DNA of 64,000 nt from Yoonia litorea (GCF_900114675.1 NZ_FOZM01000001.1:620001-684000); one strand, 5' to 3'. Counted from the first letter of the stretch, positions 34,986 through 44,003 are shown. Notes: a model not told the origin generated them from the letters alone. Program-made: numbers and translations.

Positions 34986-37678
34986 TGCCTTTTAGCGCGC
35001 TGATCGCGATTGCGCTTCTTTATGTATCACTGCTTTTCATCGTCGCATTCTGGGCAGAAAGACATGCTGCGACGGGCAAGTCCAAGTGGTTACAGTCGCC
35101 TTGGATCTACACGCTTTCGCTCAGTGTCTATTGCACAGCTTGGACCTTTTACGGGGCGGTAGGCTATGCGGCACGATCAGGTCTGGAGTTTGTAACGATC
35201 TACCTTGGGCCTACGCTGGTGATGGTCGGCTGGTGGTGGATATTGCGCAGATTGGTGCGGATTGGACGGGCGCAGCGGATTACCTCGATTGCTGACCTTG
35301 TGTCATCGCGTTTCGGAAAATCCACCCAGATCGGGATGCTTGTCACGATTATTTCGATTATCGCAGGCACGCCTTACATCGCGCTGCAGTTGCAGTCGGT
35401 CACACTGTCATTTGCGGTCTTTGCGCAGGTTGATGGTTCATCATGGGAGCAGGCAGACTTCGCGCAGACCGCCGCTTGGGTGGCTGTCGGGTTGGCAGTT
35501 TTCACTGTTCTCTTTGGCACCAGAAACCTTGACGCCAATGAAAGGCATCATGGCATCGTCATGGCGATCGCGGTTGAGGCTGTGGTGAAGCTCTTTGCGT
35601 TGGTGGCGGTTGGCGTTTTCGTCGTTTGGGGGATTGCGGGCGGGCCTACCGAGATGCTCTCAAGGATTGAGACATCTGATATCGAATTATGGGACCAGGA
35701 AAGCGGCCGGTGGATCAGCCTGATCTTTCTCTCTGGGGCCGCTTTCCTTTGTTTGCCAAGAATGTTCCAGGTCTTGGTGGTCGAGAATTCCGATGAACGG
35801 CACCTGCCGTTCGCAAGCTGGGCGTTCCCACTCTATCTTTTTTTGATGAGCCTTTTCGTGGTTCCGATTGCGGTTGTGGGATTGGAGCTACTACCACCGG
35901 GTAGCAACCCTGATCTGTTTGTTCTGACCGTTCCGCTGTTCGAGGGACAAAACGGACTGGCGGTACTGTCATTTCTGGGTGGGCTGTCATCTGCGACATC
36001 AATGGTCATCGTGGCGACGATTGCGCTGGCGACGATGGTATCGAACCACATTGTCGTCCCGATCTGGCTGAGCCTCCAGGGCCAGCAGGGTGCCGTAATG
36101 TCCGGCGACGTCAGATACGTGATATTGCTGTCGCGACGGATATCGGTCGCGGCCGTTCTGACGCTCGGGTTCTTCTATTACCGACTGTCTGGTGGCGGCA
36201 CGGCTCTGGCAGCCATCGGACTGATCTCCTTTGCGGGTGCAGTGCAGATTCTTCCGGCCATGCTCGGCGGTATTTTCTGGCGCGGCGCAAACAGAATAGG
36301 CGCAGCCTTGGGCTTGCTGTCGGGGCTGGGTATCTGGATGTGGACGCTCTTCCTGCCAAGCTTTGGTGTTGATGCGGTTATCAGCCAGTCTGTCATGGAA
36401 AATGGTCCTTGGGGTATCGCAATTTTGCGGCCTCAGGCGCTTTTCGGCGTAACAGGCATTGATCCTCTCGTTCACGGGGTTTTCTGGTCGATCCTGATCA
36501 ATACAACGATATTTATACTGGGGTCGCTGGCGACCTTTCCACAGCCGCTCGAACGGTTGCAGGGTGCGCAGTTCGTCAATGTGTTCGATCATTCAGATGC
36601 CGCGCCGAGTTGGACAGGCGCAGCGGCTGGCGCCGAAGAGCTACTCATTATGTCGCAGCGGATTCTTGGCAGTTCAGAGGCGCAGGGAATCTTCGAGCGT
36701 GAAAGCGAAAGACAGGGCAGGGGTCGCGAATTCCCCGAGGTCACGCCCGCATTTGTCGACCGGCTTGAGCGTGAGTTGGCAGGATCTGTCGGGGCGGCAA
36801 CCGCCCATGCGATGATAGGTCAGTTGATTGGTGGCAGCAGCGTGTCGGTTGAGGACCTGATCGCAGTTGCCGATGAAGCGGCCCAGATCCTCGAATATTC
36901 GAACCGACTTGAGGCAAAATCAGCCGAACAGGAAAGAACGGCCCGCGCTCTGCGCGATGCGAACGCAAAACTTACGGCACTTTCCATTCAGAAAGATGCG
37001 TTCCTGAGCCAGATCAGCCATGAATTGCGGACACCGATGACCTCAATCAGATCGTTTTCGGATATACTGCGAGAGGGCGATATGCCGCCTGATGCGCTCA
37101 GCCGCTACGCAGGAATCATCCACGACGAGGCTGTGCGGCTGACCCGTCTACTTGATGATCTTCTGGACCTCTCGGTCTTGGAAAATGGCCAAGTGGTCCT
37201 GCACGAACAAACCGGCAAGCTCAGTAGCTTGCTGGATCGCGCTATTGGCGCTGCAGGCGTCTTGGGAGGAAAGCTGGACATCAGACGCGATCGCAAGGAT
37301 GAAGATTTGACACTCACAACCGACTTGGATCGGCTGGTTCAGGTGTTCATCAATCTGATCTCGAACGCGCAAAAGTATTGCGAAGCGCCGTCGCCTGTTC
37401 TGACCATCAAAGTGTCAGTGCAAGGCGACAAAACCATGGTCGACTTTATCGACAACGGCCACGGCATCGCATCAGAGAACCACGCCCTGATTTTTGAGAA
37501 GTTCTCGCGGGTGTCAGACGAAAGCAAAGCAGGCGGGGCTGGACTTGGTCTGGCCATCTGCCGCGAGATTATGCACAGATTGAATGGCGACATCACTTAC
37601 CTCCCGCAACCGCGTGGGACCGGGTTCCGTGTCGTCTTGCCCAAGACGATGACATCGGCTGCATTAGAGAAAATGTAA
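34982..37678 (+). CDS. Sodium/solute symporter (SLC5)-histidine kinase fusion
   Basis: 898 residues. Residues 1 to about 500 are an SLC5-type transporter with some 12-13 helices (SVYCTAWTFYGAVGYAARSG, GGLSSATSMVIVATIALATM). After a coiled-coil linker comes HisKA with the H-box SQISHELRTPMTSIRSFSDI (His near 679), then HATPase: N-box NLISNAQKY, DNGHGI and GGAGLGLAICRE. It resembles CbrA/CrbS sensors that link transport or acetate metabolism to two-component signalling. The partner is probably the receiver protein two genes upstream. Confidence 0.92.
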   Translation: MMPFSALIAIALLYVSLLFIVAFWAERHAATGKSKWLQSPWIYTLSLSVYCTAWTFYGAVGYAARSGLEFVTIYLGPTLVMVGWWWILRRLVRIGRAQRITSIADLVSSRFGKSTQIGMLVTIISIIAGTPYIALQLQSVTLSFAVFAQVDGSSWEQADFAQTAAWVAVGLAVFTVLFGTRNLDANERHHGIVMAIAVEAVVKLFALVAVGVFVVWGIAGGPTEMLSRIETSDIELWDQESGRWISLIFLSGAAFLCLPRMFQVLVVENSDERHLPFASWAFPLYLFLMSLFVVPIAVVGLELLPPGSNPDLFVLTVPLFEGQNGLAVLSFLGGLSSATSMVIVATIALATMVSNHIVVPIWLSLQGQQGAVMSGDVRYVILLSRRISVAAVLTLGFFYYRLSGGGTALAAIGLISFAGAVQILPAMLGGIFWRGANRIGAALGLLSGLGIWMWTLFLPSFGVDAVISQSVMENGPWGIAILRPQALFGVTGIDPLVHGVFWSILINTTIFILGSLATFPQPLERLQGAQFVNVFDHSDAAPSWTGAAAGAEELLIMSQRILGSSEAQGIFERESERQGRGREFPEVTPAFVDRLERELAGSVGAATAHAMIGQLIGGSSVSVEDLIAVADEAAQILEYSNRLEAKSAEQERTARALRDANAKLTALSIQKDAFLSQISHELRTPMTSIRSFSDILREGDMPPDALSRYAGIIHDEAVRLTRLLDDLLDLSVLENGQVVLHEQTGKLSSLLDRAIGAAGVLGGKLDIRRDRKDEDLTLTTDLDRLVQVFINLISNAQKYCEAPSPVLTIKVSVQGDKTMVDFIDNGHGIASENHALIFEKFSRVSDESKAGGAGLGLAICREIMHRLNGDITYLPQPRGTGFRVVLPKTMTSAALEKM

Positions 37679-37721
37679 CCAACGTGGCCTAGACAAGCTG
37701 CAGATCAGCATTGGCAGGGCG

Positions 37722-38756
37722 ATGACCAATAGTTCACATGTGAACATCTTGCGACGGAAAGCCCGTATGCAGGACAAAACGGATGCGGACAGCCCGCTGA
37801 CGTCGTCTCGTGCTGTGCGCTTGGCGCTCGCGAAGGCTGCCCAAGACAGCATCAGCTTGCCTCTGACAGTTTCAAGCATTGCCGAAGAAGTTGATAGGCT
37901 CGATGCAATGCTGGGTGCCCTTCCTGATGGCCTGATGCTTGTGCGCCTGGAAAAGGGTGATGGCCTTGCCGGTTTGATTGCTGTTGATGCGGAAATGCGT
38001 GCAGCTGTGGTTGAAGTTGAAACAACTGGCGCGGTGTCATTGAGGGCGGCCGAACCCCGATTACCGACAGGGACCGACCGCTTCCTCTGCGATCCGGTTC
38101 TGAAAATGTTTTTGTCGGCCTTTCCGCAAGCGGTCAGCGGGACGGACTATGCAGGCTGGGCTGATGATGTCTCGGCGGGGACGTGTTTTGCCAACACGCG
38201 TCTTGCCGGATTGGAGCTTGCCGACGGGCGTTACCGCAGCTTGCAGATGACGGTTCAGATTGGTCAGACTGACCGACAAGGAATGCTGATCATGGCGCTG
38301 CCTTTGCCCGAGCCCGTCACGCGCCCATCGGCGGTCTCGAAGTCAAAGGAAAACTGGTCCGAGCAACTACACAAGGTTGTCGAAAGCGTCCCAGCCACCT
38401 TGATTGCAGAACTGCACCGGTTTTCAGTTTCCTTGGGCTATCTACAGGGGTTGAAGGTTGGCGATGTCATTCGCCTTGATGGGTGTTCGGTAAGTTCCAT
38501 CAAACTGCGTGATGCCGAAGGTAAACCCGTTGCAACGGCGCGTCTTGGCCAAAGTATGGGGAAACGCGCCGTGCGGCTGGAGGCGCCACCACAGCTCGAT
38601 TTGAAAGAGCTGCCGACGAACAGTCCGGTTCAAGAGAAACCAGCAGAGGCCTTTCTCGAGCCGGACTTAGCCATCGGGTCAATCGACGAGGCGTTGCCGC
38701 TTTCGCCCCAACAGCGAGAGCCGCCTACTTTCGACCCTACGGTTGATCTGGATTAG
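37722..38756 (+). CDS. FliM/FliN C-terminal (SpoA) domain protein
   Basis: 344 residues. Near the C-terminal third, VPATLIAELHRFSVSLGYLQ, GLKVGDVIRLDG and ATARLGQSMGKRAVRL fit the SpoA fold shared by FliM, FliN and type III C-ring proteins. The N-terminal half has no recognised FliM middle domain. There are no flagellar genes in the window. It lies 43 bp after the symporter-kinase on the same strand. An alternative start is ATG 37767, which has GGAAAG upstream. Whether it belongs to the flagellar motor or to a separate signalling complex is open. Confidence 0.7.
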   Translation: MTNSSHVNILRRKARMQDKTDADSPLTSSRAVRLALAKAAQDSISLPLTVSSIAEEVDRLDAMLGALPDGLMLVRLEKGDGLAGLIAVDAEMRAAVVEVETTGAVSLRAAEPRLPTGTDRFLCDPVLKMFLSAFPQAVSGTDYAGWADDVSAGTCFANTRLAGLELADGRYRSLQMTVQIGQTDRQGMLIMALPLPEPVTRPSAVSKSKENWSEQLHKVVESVPATLIAELHRFSVSLGYLQGLKVGDVIRLDGCSVSSIKLRDAEGKPVATARLGQSMGKRAVRLEAPPQLDLKELPTNSPVQEKPAEAFLEPDLAIGSIDEALPLSPQQREPPTFDPTVDLD

Positions 38757-39178
38757 GCTTTTGCAATGGCTTGCAGCTGCCCACGCATTCCGCCCAGATC
38801 ATAGCCTGCCGCGCTGGTTGCTGCGATAATTTCGTCGGCATCCATGTCTTTGGCTTGTGCAAAAGACCAGACGATCGAAGATCGTGTGCCTGACGCGCAA
38901 TAGGCCAGGACAGGGCCATCGCTACTTTCCATCGCAGCCTTTTGATCGTCGATCATCCCCATATGCAGGCCCTGATGTGTGACAGGAATGGCTACAAACT
39001 TCAGTCCGGCATCTCGCGCTGCTGCCTCGATCGCGTCAGCCTGATGGCTCGGCGGCACCTCTGCGTCAGGGCGATTACAGATAATGGTTTTGTAACCCGC
39101 TTCAACGATCGCGGGGATATCCTCAACAGAAATCTGCGGAGAGACGGCGTAGGCGGGGCTGAGTGGGCGAATATCCAT
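38753..39178 (-). CDS. TIGR01244-type sulfurtransferase/phosphatase-like protein
   Basis: 141 residues, a stand-alone DUF442/Blh N-terminal-type domain: YAVSPQISVEDIPAIVEAGYKTIICNRPD (as ISVEDIPAIVEAGYKTIICN), then the active-site-like loop PVLAYCASGTRSSIVW (Cys about residue 98), which has the CxxGxR form of tyrosine phosphatases and related sulfurtransferases. In beta-lactamase-hydrolase-like proteins this domain is fused to a persulfide dioxygenase; here the dioxygenase is a separate gene at 40073. It is last in the sulfur operon and its stop overlaps the FliM-like gene by 4 bp. Confidence 0.85.
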   Translation of the reverse strand: MDIRPLSPAYAVSPQISVEDIPAIVEAGYKTIICNRPDAEVPPSHQADAIEAAARDAGLKFVAIPVTHQGLHMGMIDDQKAAMESSDGPVLAYCASGTRSSIVWSFAQAKDMDADEIIAATSAAGYDLGGMRGQLQAIAKA

Positions 39179-39181
39179 GTC

Positions 39182-39619
39182 TTATCCATAAACTGCGGCT
39201 GTGGGCTGGTCCAGACGTCTGCGGATTGGCGGAGCCAAGACCATGCCAACCAGCATTGCGGCCATAAAGATCAGACCGCCCGCGCCACCGAAAGAAAGCG
39301 ATGCAACCGCTGGACCGGGGCATAGCCCTGAAAGACCCCAGCCCATGCCAAACATGGTGGATCCGATGACTAGTTTCCGTCCGATTTCTGGTTTCGGCGG
39401 CGTCGGAAAGCTTGCAGCTAGAACGGGTTTGCGGCCTTTGGTGAACAGCCACGCAAGAGCCATCGGGAGGATGGCACCTCCCATCACGAACGCGAGTGTG
39501 GGGTCCCAAGCTCCGAAGATATCAAGCCAGCCTTGCACTTTTGTCGTATCAGTCATGCCTGAGATCAAAAGGCCCAAGCCAAATAGGCCGCCCGCGATGA
39601 AGGAAATAAACGCACGCAT
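39182..39619 (-). CDS. YeeE/YedE-family sulfur transporter, second half (PmpB-like)
   Basis: 145 residues with about four transmembrane helices. GLLISGMTDTTKVQGWLDIFG is the usual DUF6691 opening, and GMGWGLSGLCPGPAVASLSFGG carries the conserved Cys in the pore (LCPGPA). YeeE/YedE proteins take up thiosulfate or other sulfur compounds through conserved cysteines. It pairs with the gene just upstream, overlapping by 1 bp (TGATG), so together they form one two-part transporter. Confidence 0.87.
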   Translation of the reverse strand: MRAFISFIAGGLFGLGLLISGMTDTTKVQGWLDIFGAWDPTLAFVMGGAILPMALAWLFTKGRKPVLAASFPTPPKPEIGRKLVIGSTMFGMGWGLSGLCPGPAVASLSFGGAGGLIFMAAMLVGMVLAPPIRRRLDQPTAAVYG

Positions 39620-40044
39620 CAAATGATCCCCCAGACATGCTTGAACAGTACGACAGTCAGGCCGCCCGCTGCGATGTAAAAGACCGTTGCCACGATCCCG
39701 CGGAGCGAAAGTCGTGAAATCCCACAGACGCCATGGCCAGATGTGCAACCGTTCGCAAGGCGCGTACCGATCCCGACCAGAAGTCCGGCTGCAATCAGCA
39801 CAGCCCAATTTTCAGTAACATGTGTTTCCGAACCACCGACCGCAAACGCAGCAATCGCAGGAACCGCGAATAGCCCCGCAAGCAATGCGCCACGCTCTGC
39901 CCATTCATGCTTTGCTGAGCCATCGACAAGCCCGCCGATGATTCCCGATGCGCCCAGAATGCGCCCGCTGACAAGAAGATAGAGTGCTGCGGCCGTACCG
40001 ATCAGCAGACCTCCGAAGAGGCCGAGGATCCAATCCATTGGCAT
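39619..40044 (-). CDS. YeeE/YedE-family sulfur transporter, first half (PmpA-like)
   Basis: 141 residues, four or five helices. [16 protein letters not shown] near the start and [21 protein letters not shown] in the middle carry the two cysteines ([10 protein letters not shown]) that mark YeeE/YedE transporters. It should work with the half-transporter immediately downstream to move thiosulfate or a related sulfur species. It lies 28 bp after the persulfide dioxygenase-like gene in the sulfur operon. Confidence 0.9.
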   Translation of the reverse strand: MPMDWILGLFGGLLIGTAAALYLLVSGRILGASGIIGGLVDGSAKHEWAERGALLAGLFAVPAIAAFAVGGSETHVTENWAVLIAAGLLVGIGTRLANGCTSGHGVCGISRLSLRGIVATVFYIAAGGLTVVLFKHVWGII

Positions 40045-40072
40045 AAGTCTGTCCTTGATTTACGCGTTGTCT

Positions 40073-40936
40073 TCAGAGGCTGTTGATCGGCACCTTGAAG
40101 TAACGTTGTCCATTGTCTTCGGGCTCGGGGAACTGTCCGGCCCGCATGTTTGTCTGAATCGATGGCAGGATGAGCTTGGGCATGCCAAGTTTGGCATCAC
40201 GTTGCTCGCGCATCGAGACGAATTCTTCCATCGGGCGGCCTTCACCAACATGAATGTTGAGCGCCTTCTGCTCGCCAACTGTTGTCTCCCAGGCGAATTC
40301 ATCGCGACCGGGAGCTTTGTAGTCATGGCCCACGAAAATGCGGGTTTCATCCGGCAGTGAGAGAATTTTGTGGATGGAATTATAGAGATCTTGCGCTGAT
40401 CCGCCTGGGAAGTCGCAACGGGCTGTTCCGAAATCAGGCATGAAAAGCGTGTCACCAACAAAAGCGGCGTCACCAACCACATAGGTCAGGCAAGCAGGCG
40501 TGTGTCCGGGTGTGTGCATGACATCTGCCCGCATCTGTCCGATATGGAAACTATCGCCGTCAGCAAAGAGCGCATCAAACTGCGACCCGTCCCGTTCAAA
40601 TTCGGTGCCCTCGTTAAAGACTTTGCCGAAAGTGTCTTGAACGACCGTAATGTTGGCGCCGATGCCAATCTTTCCGCCCAATGCCTCCTGCAGATAGGGG
40701 GCTGCTGAAAGGTGGTCCGCATGGACATGGCTTTCGAGAATCCATGCCACCTCCAGTTTGTTTTCTCTGACCCAAGCAATGATTTCGTCCGCAGATGCGG
40801 TATCAGTACGTCCAGCGGCTGCGTCATAGTCCAACACACTGTCGATGATTGCGCAGGTGCGGCCCTGTGGCTCCGAAACCACATAAGAGACCGTGTTTGT
40901 CGCGTCGTCGAAGAAAGCTTTCACATTCGGTGTCAT
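40073..40936 (-). CDS. Metallo-beta-lactamase-fold persulfide dioxygenase-like enzyme (Blh/ETHE1 type)
   Basis: 287 residues. The metal-binding motif is LESHVHADHLSAAPYLQ (HxHxDH, about residues 68-73). Further ligands are MHTPGHTPACLTYV, FVGDTLFMPDFGTARCDFPG and IFVGHDYKAPGR, the last matching persulfide dioxygenases of the ETHE1/Blh group. It oxidises glutathione persulfide to sulfite. ATG 40936 has TGGAGG upstream. It is divergent from the SqrR/BigR-type repressor, 74 bp away, the order of known bigR-blh operons. Confidence 0.92.
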   Translation of the reverse strand: MTPNVKAFFDDATNTVSYVVSEPQGRTCAIIDSVLDYDAAAGRTDTASADEIIAWVRENKLEVAWILESHVHADHLSAAPYLQEALGGKIGIGANITVVQDTFGKVFNEGTEFERDGSQFDALFADGDSFHIGQMRADVMHTPGHTPACLTYVVGDAAFVGDTLFMPDFGTARCDFPGGSAQDLYNSIHKILSLPDETRIFVGHDYKAPGRDEFAWETTVGEQKALNIHVGEGRPMEEFVSMREQRDAKLGMPKLILPSIQTNMRAGQFPEPEDNGQRYFKVPINSL

Positions 40937-40949
40937 TTCGCGCCTCCAG

Positions 40950-40966
40950 ATGCTATTCAAAAGCAT
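40950..40966. promoter_or_regulatory. Candidate SqrR/BigR operator
   Basis: AT-rich divergent gap with an imperfectly palindromic ATGCT-ATTCAAA-AGCAT (5-nt arms), followed by a GATAAT box (40968-40973). Location between the repressor and its presumed target operon is the main support. Confidence 0.35.
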
Positions 40967-41010
40967 AGATAATACATTACAGATTGCTAATGTGTGTCCG
41001 GAGACCAGAA

Positions 41011-41331
41011 ATGTCAATGAGCGAAGAAATGGACGTGATGGCCGCCCGCCTCGATGAGGCGGCCAATGATGCTGCAAACCTGATGAAGGCGCTAAGCAAC
41101 CCAGGGCGTTTGCGGATTTTGTGTGCATTGGTCCCTGGAGACAAAACAGTCAGCGAAATCGAAGAGGCCGTGGGCGCCAGTCAGTCCTATGTCTCTGGGC
41201 AGCTTCTGCGGTTGCGCGCCGAAGGATTGGTCGAATGCACACGTGCAGGTCGCAGCATGCATTACCAGCTTGCAGACCCACGCGTTCGCCCGCTTCTTGA
41301 ACGGGTCTACGAGCTTTTCTGCCCGGTCTGA
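41011..41331 (+). CDS. SqrR/BigR-type persulfide-sensing ArsR repressor
   Basis: About 106 residues. The ArsR winged helix is seen in LMKALSNPGRLRILCALVPG and GASQSYVSGQLLRLRAEGLV. Cysteines in RILCAL and at the C-terminus (ELFCPV) sit where the two sensing cysteines of SqrR/BigR form a tetrasulfide or disulfide, and a third is in VECTRAGRS. It should repress the divergent sulfur operon and release DNA when persulfides rise. ATG 41011 has GGAGA upstream; ATG 41017 is possible. Its tail overlaps the convergent acyl-CoA dehydrogenase gene by 25 bp. Confidence 0.9.
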   Translation: MSMSEEMDVMAARLDEAANDAANLMKALSNPGRLRILCALVPGDKTVSEIEEAVGASQSYVSGQLLRLRAEGLVECTRAGRSMHYQLADPRVRPLLERVYELFCPV

Positions 41332-42536
41332 TATTTCGACAGTTCAGCACGTGCGACCTGCCGGCGATGGACTGCGTCAGGGCCGTCGGCGAGCCTGAGT
41401 GTTCGGAGATGCGTCCACTGCCGCGCAAGAGGGGTATCCTGCGAGACGCCCGCAGCGCCAAACATCTGGATTGCGTGATCGGTGACCTCAAGCGCGATCT
41501 GAGGAGCAACCACTTTGATCTGACTGATCCAAGGGGCTGCAGCTTTTGCGTCCCCCTGGTCCATCATCCAAGCGGCTTTCAGGCAAAGGAGCCGCGCTTG
41601 CTCAATCTGCATCCTTGATTTCGCGATAATGTCAAAGTTTTCCCCAAGGTGCGCCAGCGGCTTACCAAAAGCATCGCGAGACTGCGCGCGCTGGCACAGC
41701 AGTTCGAGTGCCTTTTCGGCCTGTCCGATGGCACGCATACAGTGGTGAATACGCCCTGGACCAAGTCGTCCCTGTGCTATCTCGAATCCGCGCCCCTCGC
41801 CCAAAAGCAGGTTTTCGACAGGGACGCGCACATCTGTAAAGCGGAAATGCATGTGGCCATGGGGGGCGTCGTCATGACCGAAGACTTCCATCGGCCGCAG
41901 CTTTTCGATGCCAGCCGTATCTGCAGGCACAACGATCATCCCGTGTTGCTGGTGTTTCCCGCCTTCGGTCGGTGTTCTCACCATTACGATATAGACCGCA
42001 CAACGCGGATCTCCTGCACCGGTAGCCCACCACTTTTCGCCATTCAGAACATAGTGATCGCCATCTCGAACGCATGACATGGCGATATTCGTGGCATCCG
42101 AGCTTGCCACCTGCGGTTCTGTCATCAGGTAGGCAGACCGAATCTCACCCGCCATCAGTGGTTTGAGCCACCGTTCTTTCATCAACTCGGTGCCGTAGCG
42201 GGCAAAGACCTCCATATTCCCGGTATCCGGTGCGTTGCAGTTGAAGACCTCAGCAGCAAGATGACTTTTGCCCATCTCCTCGGCCAGATAGGCATATTCG
42301 ACGGTGTTGAGCTGCGGCCCGTCGCGGAACGTGTCCCAGAAGTTCCAGAGCTCTGCTGCTTTCGCTTTCAACTTCAGGCCTTCCAGGATTTCGGTCTGAC
42401 GTTTTGTGAATTGCCATCGGTCGCCTCGATCGACCTCGGCCAGAAATTCAGCATCCAAGGGGGCGATTTCGGTCTCAATCATACCTTTGACCGCACTCAG
42501 GATCGGCCTTAAGCGTTCGGTGATGCCAAGTTCCAT
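41307..42536 (-). CDS. Acyl-CoA dehydrogenase (ACAD10/11-like)
   Basis: 409 residues. Flavin and substrate regions of the family are clear: AYLMTEPQVASSDATNIAM (about 135-153), NGEKWWATGAGDPRCAVYIVM, GRGFEIAQGRLGPGRIHHCMRAIG, and the end QMFGAAGVSQDTPLARQWTHLRTLRLADG. It matches the ACAD10/11-related group rather than short-chain mitochondrial types. ATG 42536 has GGGGAGAGAG upstream. It is divergent from a phosphotransferase gene, the bacterial counterpart of domains fused in animal ACAD10/11, which process 4-hydroxy acids. Confidence 0.92.
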   Translation of the reverse strand: MELGITERLRPILSAVKGMIETEIAPLDAEFLAEVDRGDRWQFTKRQTEILEGLKLKAKAAELWNFWDTFRDGPQLNTVEYAYLAEEMGKSHLAAEVFNCNAPDTGNMEVFARYGTELMKERWLKPLMAGEIRSAYLMTEPQVASSDATNIAMSCVRDGDHYVLNGEKWWATGAGDPRCAVYIVMVRTPTEGGKHQQHGMIVVPADTAGIEKLRPMEVFGHDDAPHGHMHFRFTDVRVPVENLLLGEGRGFEIAQGRLGPGRIHHCMRAIGQAEKALELLCQRAQSRDAFGKPLAHLGENFDIIAKSRMQIEQARLLCLKAAWMMDQGDAKAAAPWISQIKVVAPQIALEVTDHAIQMFGAAGVSQDTPLARQWTHLRTLRLADGPDAVHRRQVARAELSKYQTGQKSS

Positions 42537-42617
42537 GTCTCTCTCCCCTGATCTTGTCGACATGGTGCATTGCCGTAAGGTCGTGTCAATGAATGGGTTG
42601 CCTGACGACGCGGCAGG

Positions 42618-43676
42618 ATGGCTAATGGCCAGATGACGGAAGCTGCAGAAAAACTGGGAATGTCCCGCGAGGAACTTGATCGCTATCTGGCAAGCCGGAT
42701 TGCCGGTTTTGGTGGACTGCGCAAGGTAAGCAAGTTTGGCACTGGGCAGTCCAATCCCACCTATCGCCTTGATGCTGAGAGCGGGGCATATGTGCTGCGC
42801 AGCAAACCACCCGGCAAATTACTGCCGTCTGCCCACGCCGTTGATCGCGAGTTCAGAGTGATGACGGCGCTTGCCACCACGGCTGTCCCGGTCCCGAACA
42901 CCTTGCATCTGGCGACTGCGGAAGACTCACCTAACGGGCGCGATTTCTTCGTGATGCGTTACGTAGAAGGTCGCATCTTCTGGGATCCATCACTGCCCGA
43001 CTGCGCCTCTGAAGAAGCGGCGGCGATTTATGATGCGATGAACGCGACGCTGGCGGCATTGCACGAAGTTGATGTGGCTGAGATTGGTTTGGCCGATTTT
43101 GGCAAGGCTGGAAACTATTTCGCGCGCCAACTCGAACGGTGGCGTAGCCAGTACAGAGCGTCTGTCGACACGCCTTCGCAAGATATGCAGATCATTATGG
43201 ATTGGCTCGAAAGGTCTCTGCCTGAGGATGATGGTCAAATCGCCTTGGTGCATGGTGACTGGCGTCTGGACAACATGATCTTTGCCCCAGACGCACCACG
43301 CGTTGCAGCCGTGCTGGATTGGGAACTGTCGACGCTTGGACACCCCATGGCTGATCTGGCCTATCAATGCATGCAGTGGCGACTTCCCAACCAAGGCGAT
43401 ATGCGTGGACTGTCCGGTGTTGACCGTGCTGCACGTGGTATCCCGACCGAGGCCGCCTATGTTGCCGCATATGCAAAGCGGCGCGGCCTTTACCAGATCG
43501 ACAACTGGCCGTTTTATCTGGTCTTCGCCTTCTTCAGGCTCGGTGCAATCCTCGCAGGTGTCGCAGCACGGGCTGCGGCAGGGAATGCGTCAAATCCGGA
43601 AATGGCGAAAAAATATGGTGCAGCTGTTCCCGTGCTCTCTGGCATGGCAGTCGCGATCACACGCGACGGGGCATAG
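42618..43676 (+). CDS. Aminoglycoside phosphotransferase-like kinase (ACAD10/11-associated)
   Basis: 352 residues with a protein-kinase-like APH fold. The N-lobe has KFGTGQSNPTYRLDAESGAYVLRSKPPG (as GTGQSNPTYRL, AYVLRSKPPG with the ATP-binding Lys). The catalytic loop is LVHGDWRLDNMIF (about 206-218) and the metal-binding AVLDWELSTLGHPMADLAY. In animals this domain is fused to ACAD10/11 and phosphorylates 4-hydroxyacyl-CoA. The divergent acyl-CoA dehydrogenase next to it supports that pathway. Start is ATG 42618 or 42633; neither has a strong ribosome site. Confidence 0.9.
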   Translation: MANGQMTEAAEKLGMSREELDRYLASRIAGFGGLRKVSKFGTGQSNPTYRLDAESGAYVLRSKPPGKLLPSAHAVDREFRVMTALATTAVPVPNTLHLATAEDSPNGRDFFVMRYVEGRIFWDPSLPDCASEEAAAIYDAMNATLAALHEVDVAEIGLADFGKAGNYFARQLERWRSQYRASVDTPSQDMQIIMDWLERSLPEDDGQIALVHGDWRLDNMIFAPDAPRVAAVLDWELSTLGHPMADLAYQCMQWRLPNQGDMRGLSGVDRAARGIPTEAAYVAAYAKRRGLYQIDNWPFYLVFAFFRLGAILAGVAARAAAGNASNPEMAKKYGAAVPVLSGMAVAITRDGA

Positions 43677-43678
43677 AG

Positions 43679-43894
43679 CTATCCAAGCATAACACCGATA
43701 ATGACGGCCATCAGACCAATCATCGAAACGAACAAGGCCCCAAGGTTGATGGGAAGAATTCTTGAAACCCGCGCCCGCAGGTCCTCATCCGACAGCCCCG
43801 ATCGCTTCGCTTTCGTAACGGCCACGATGGAATAGACAATACCGGTCAACCCAAGCACTGTCAGGGCGGCGCCGATCCAGATTACAACGTCCAT
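43679..43894 (-). CDS. Small two-span membrane protein, unknown
   Basis: 71 residues. Two hydrophobic spans (VVIWIGAALTVLGLTGIVYSI and LGALFVSMIGLMAVIIGVML) flank a charged loop (KAKRSGLSDEDLRARVSR). I know no function. It is convergent with the phosphotransferase gene, 2 bp between stops. Similar small proteins occur in related genomes, but that is recollection rather than a search. Confidence 0.7.
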   Translation of the reverse strand: MDVVIWIGAALTVLGLTGIVYSIVAVTKAKRSGLSDEDLRARVSRILPINLGALFVSMIGLMAVIIGVMLG

Positions 43895-44003
43895 AACATC
43901 CTCAGTCAGTTTTGCGCGGCTTACCGTGCGCCCAAGCGGTTCGCAAGGGTTGCAGCGCCGCAGGGGCTTGGTTACTCACAAGAACCATTTCAGGAGAGCA
44001 GCA

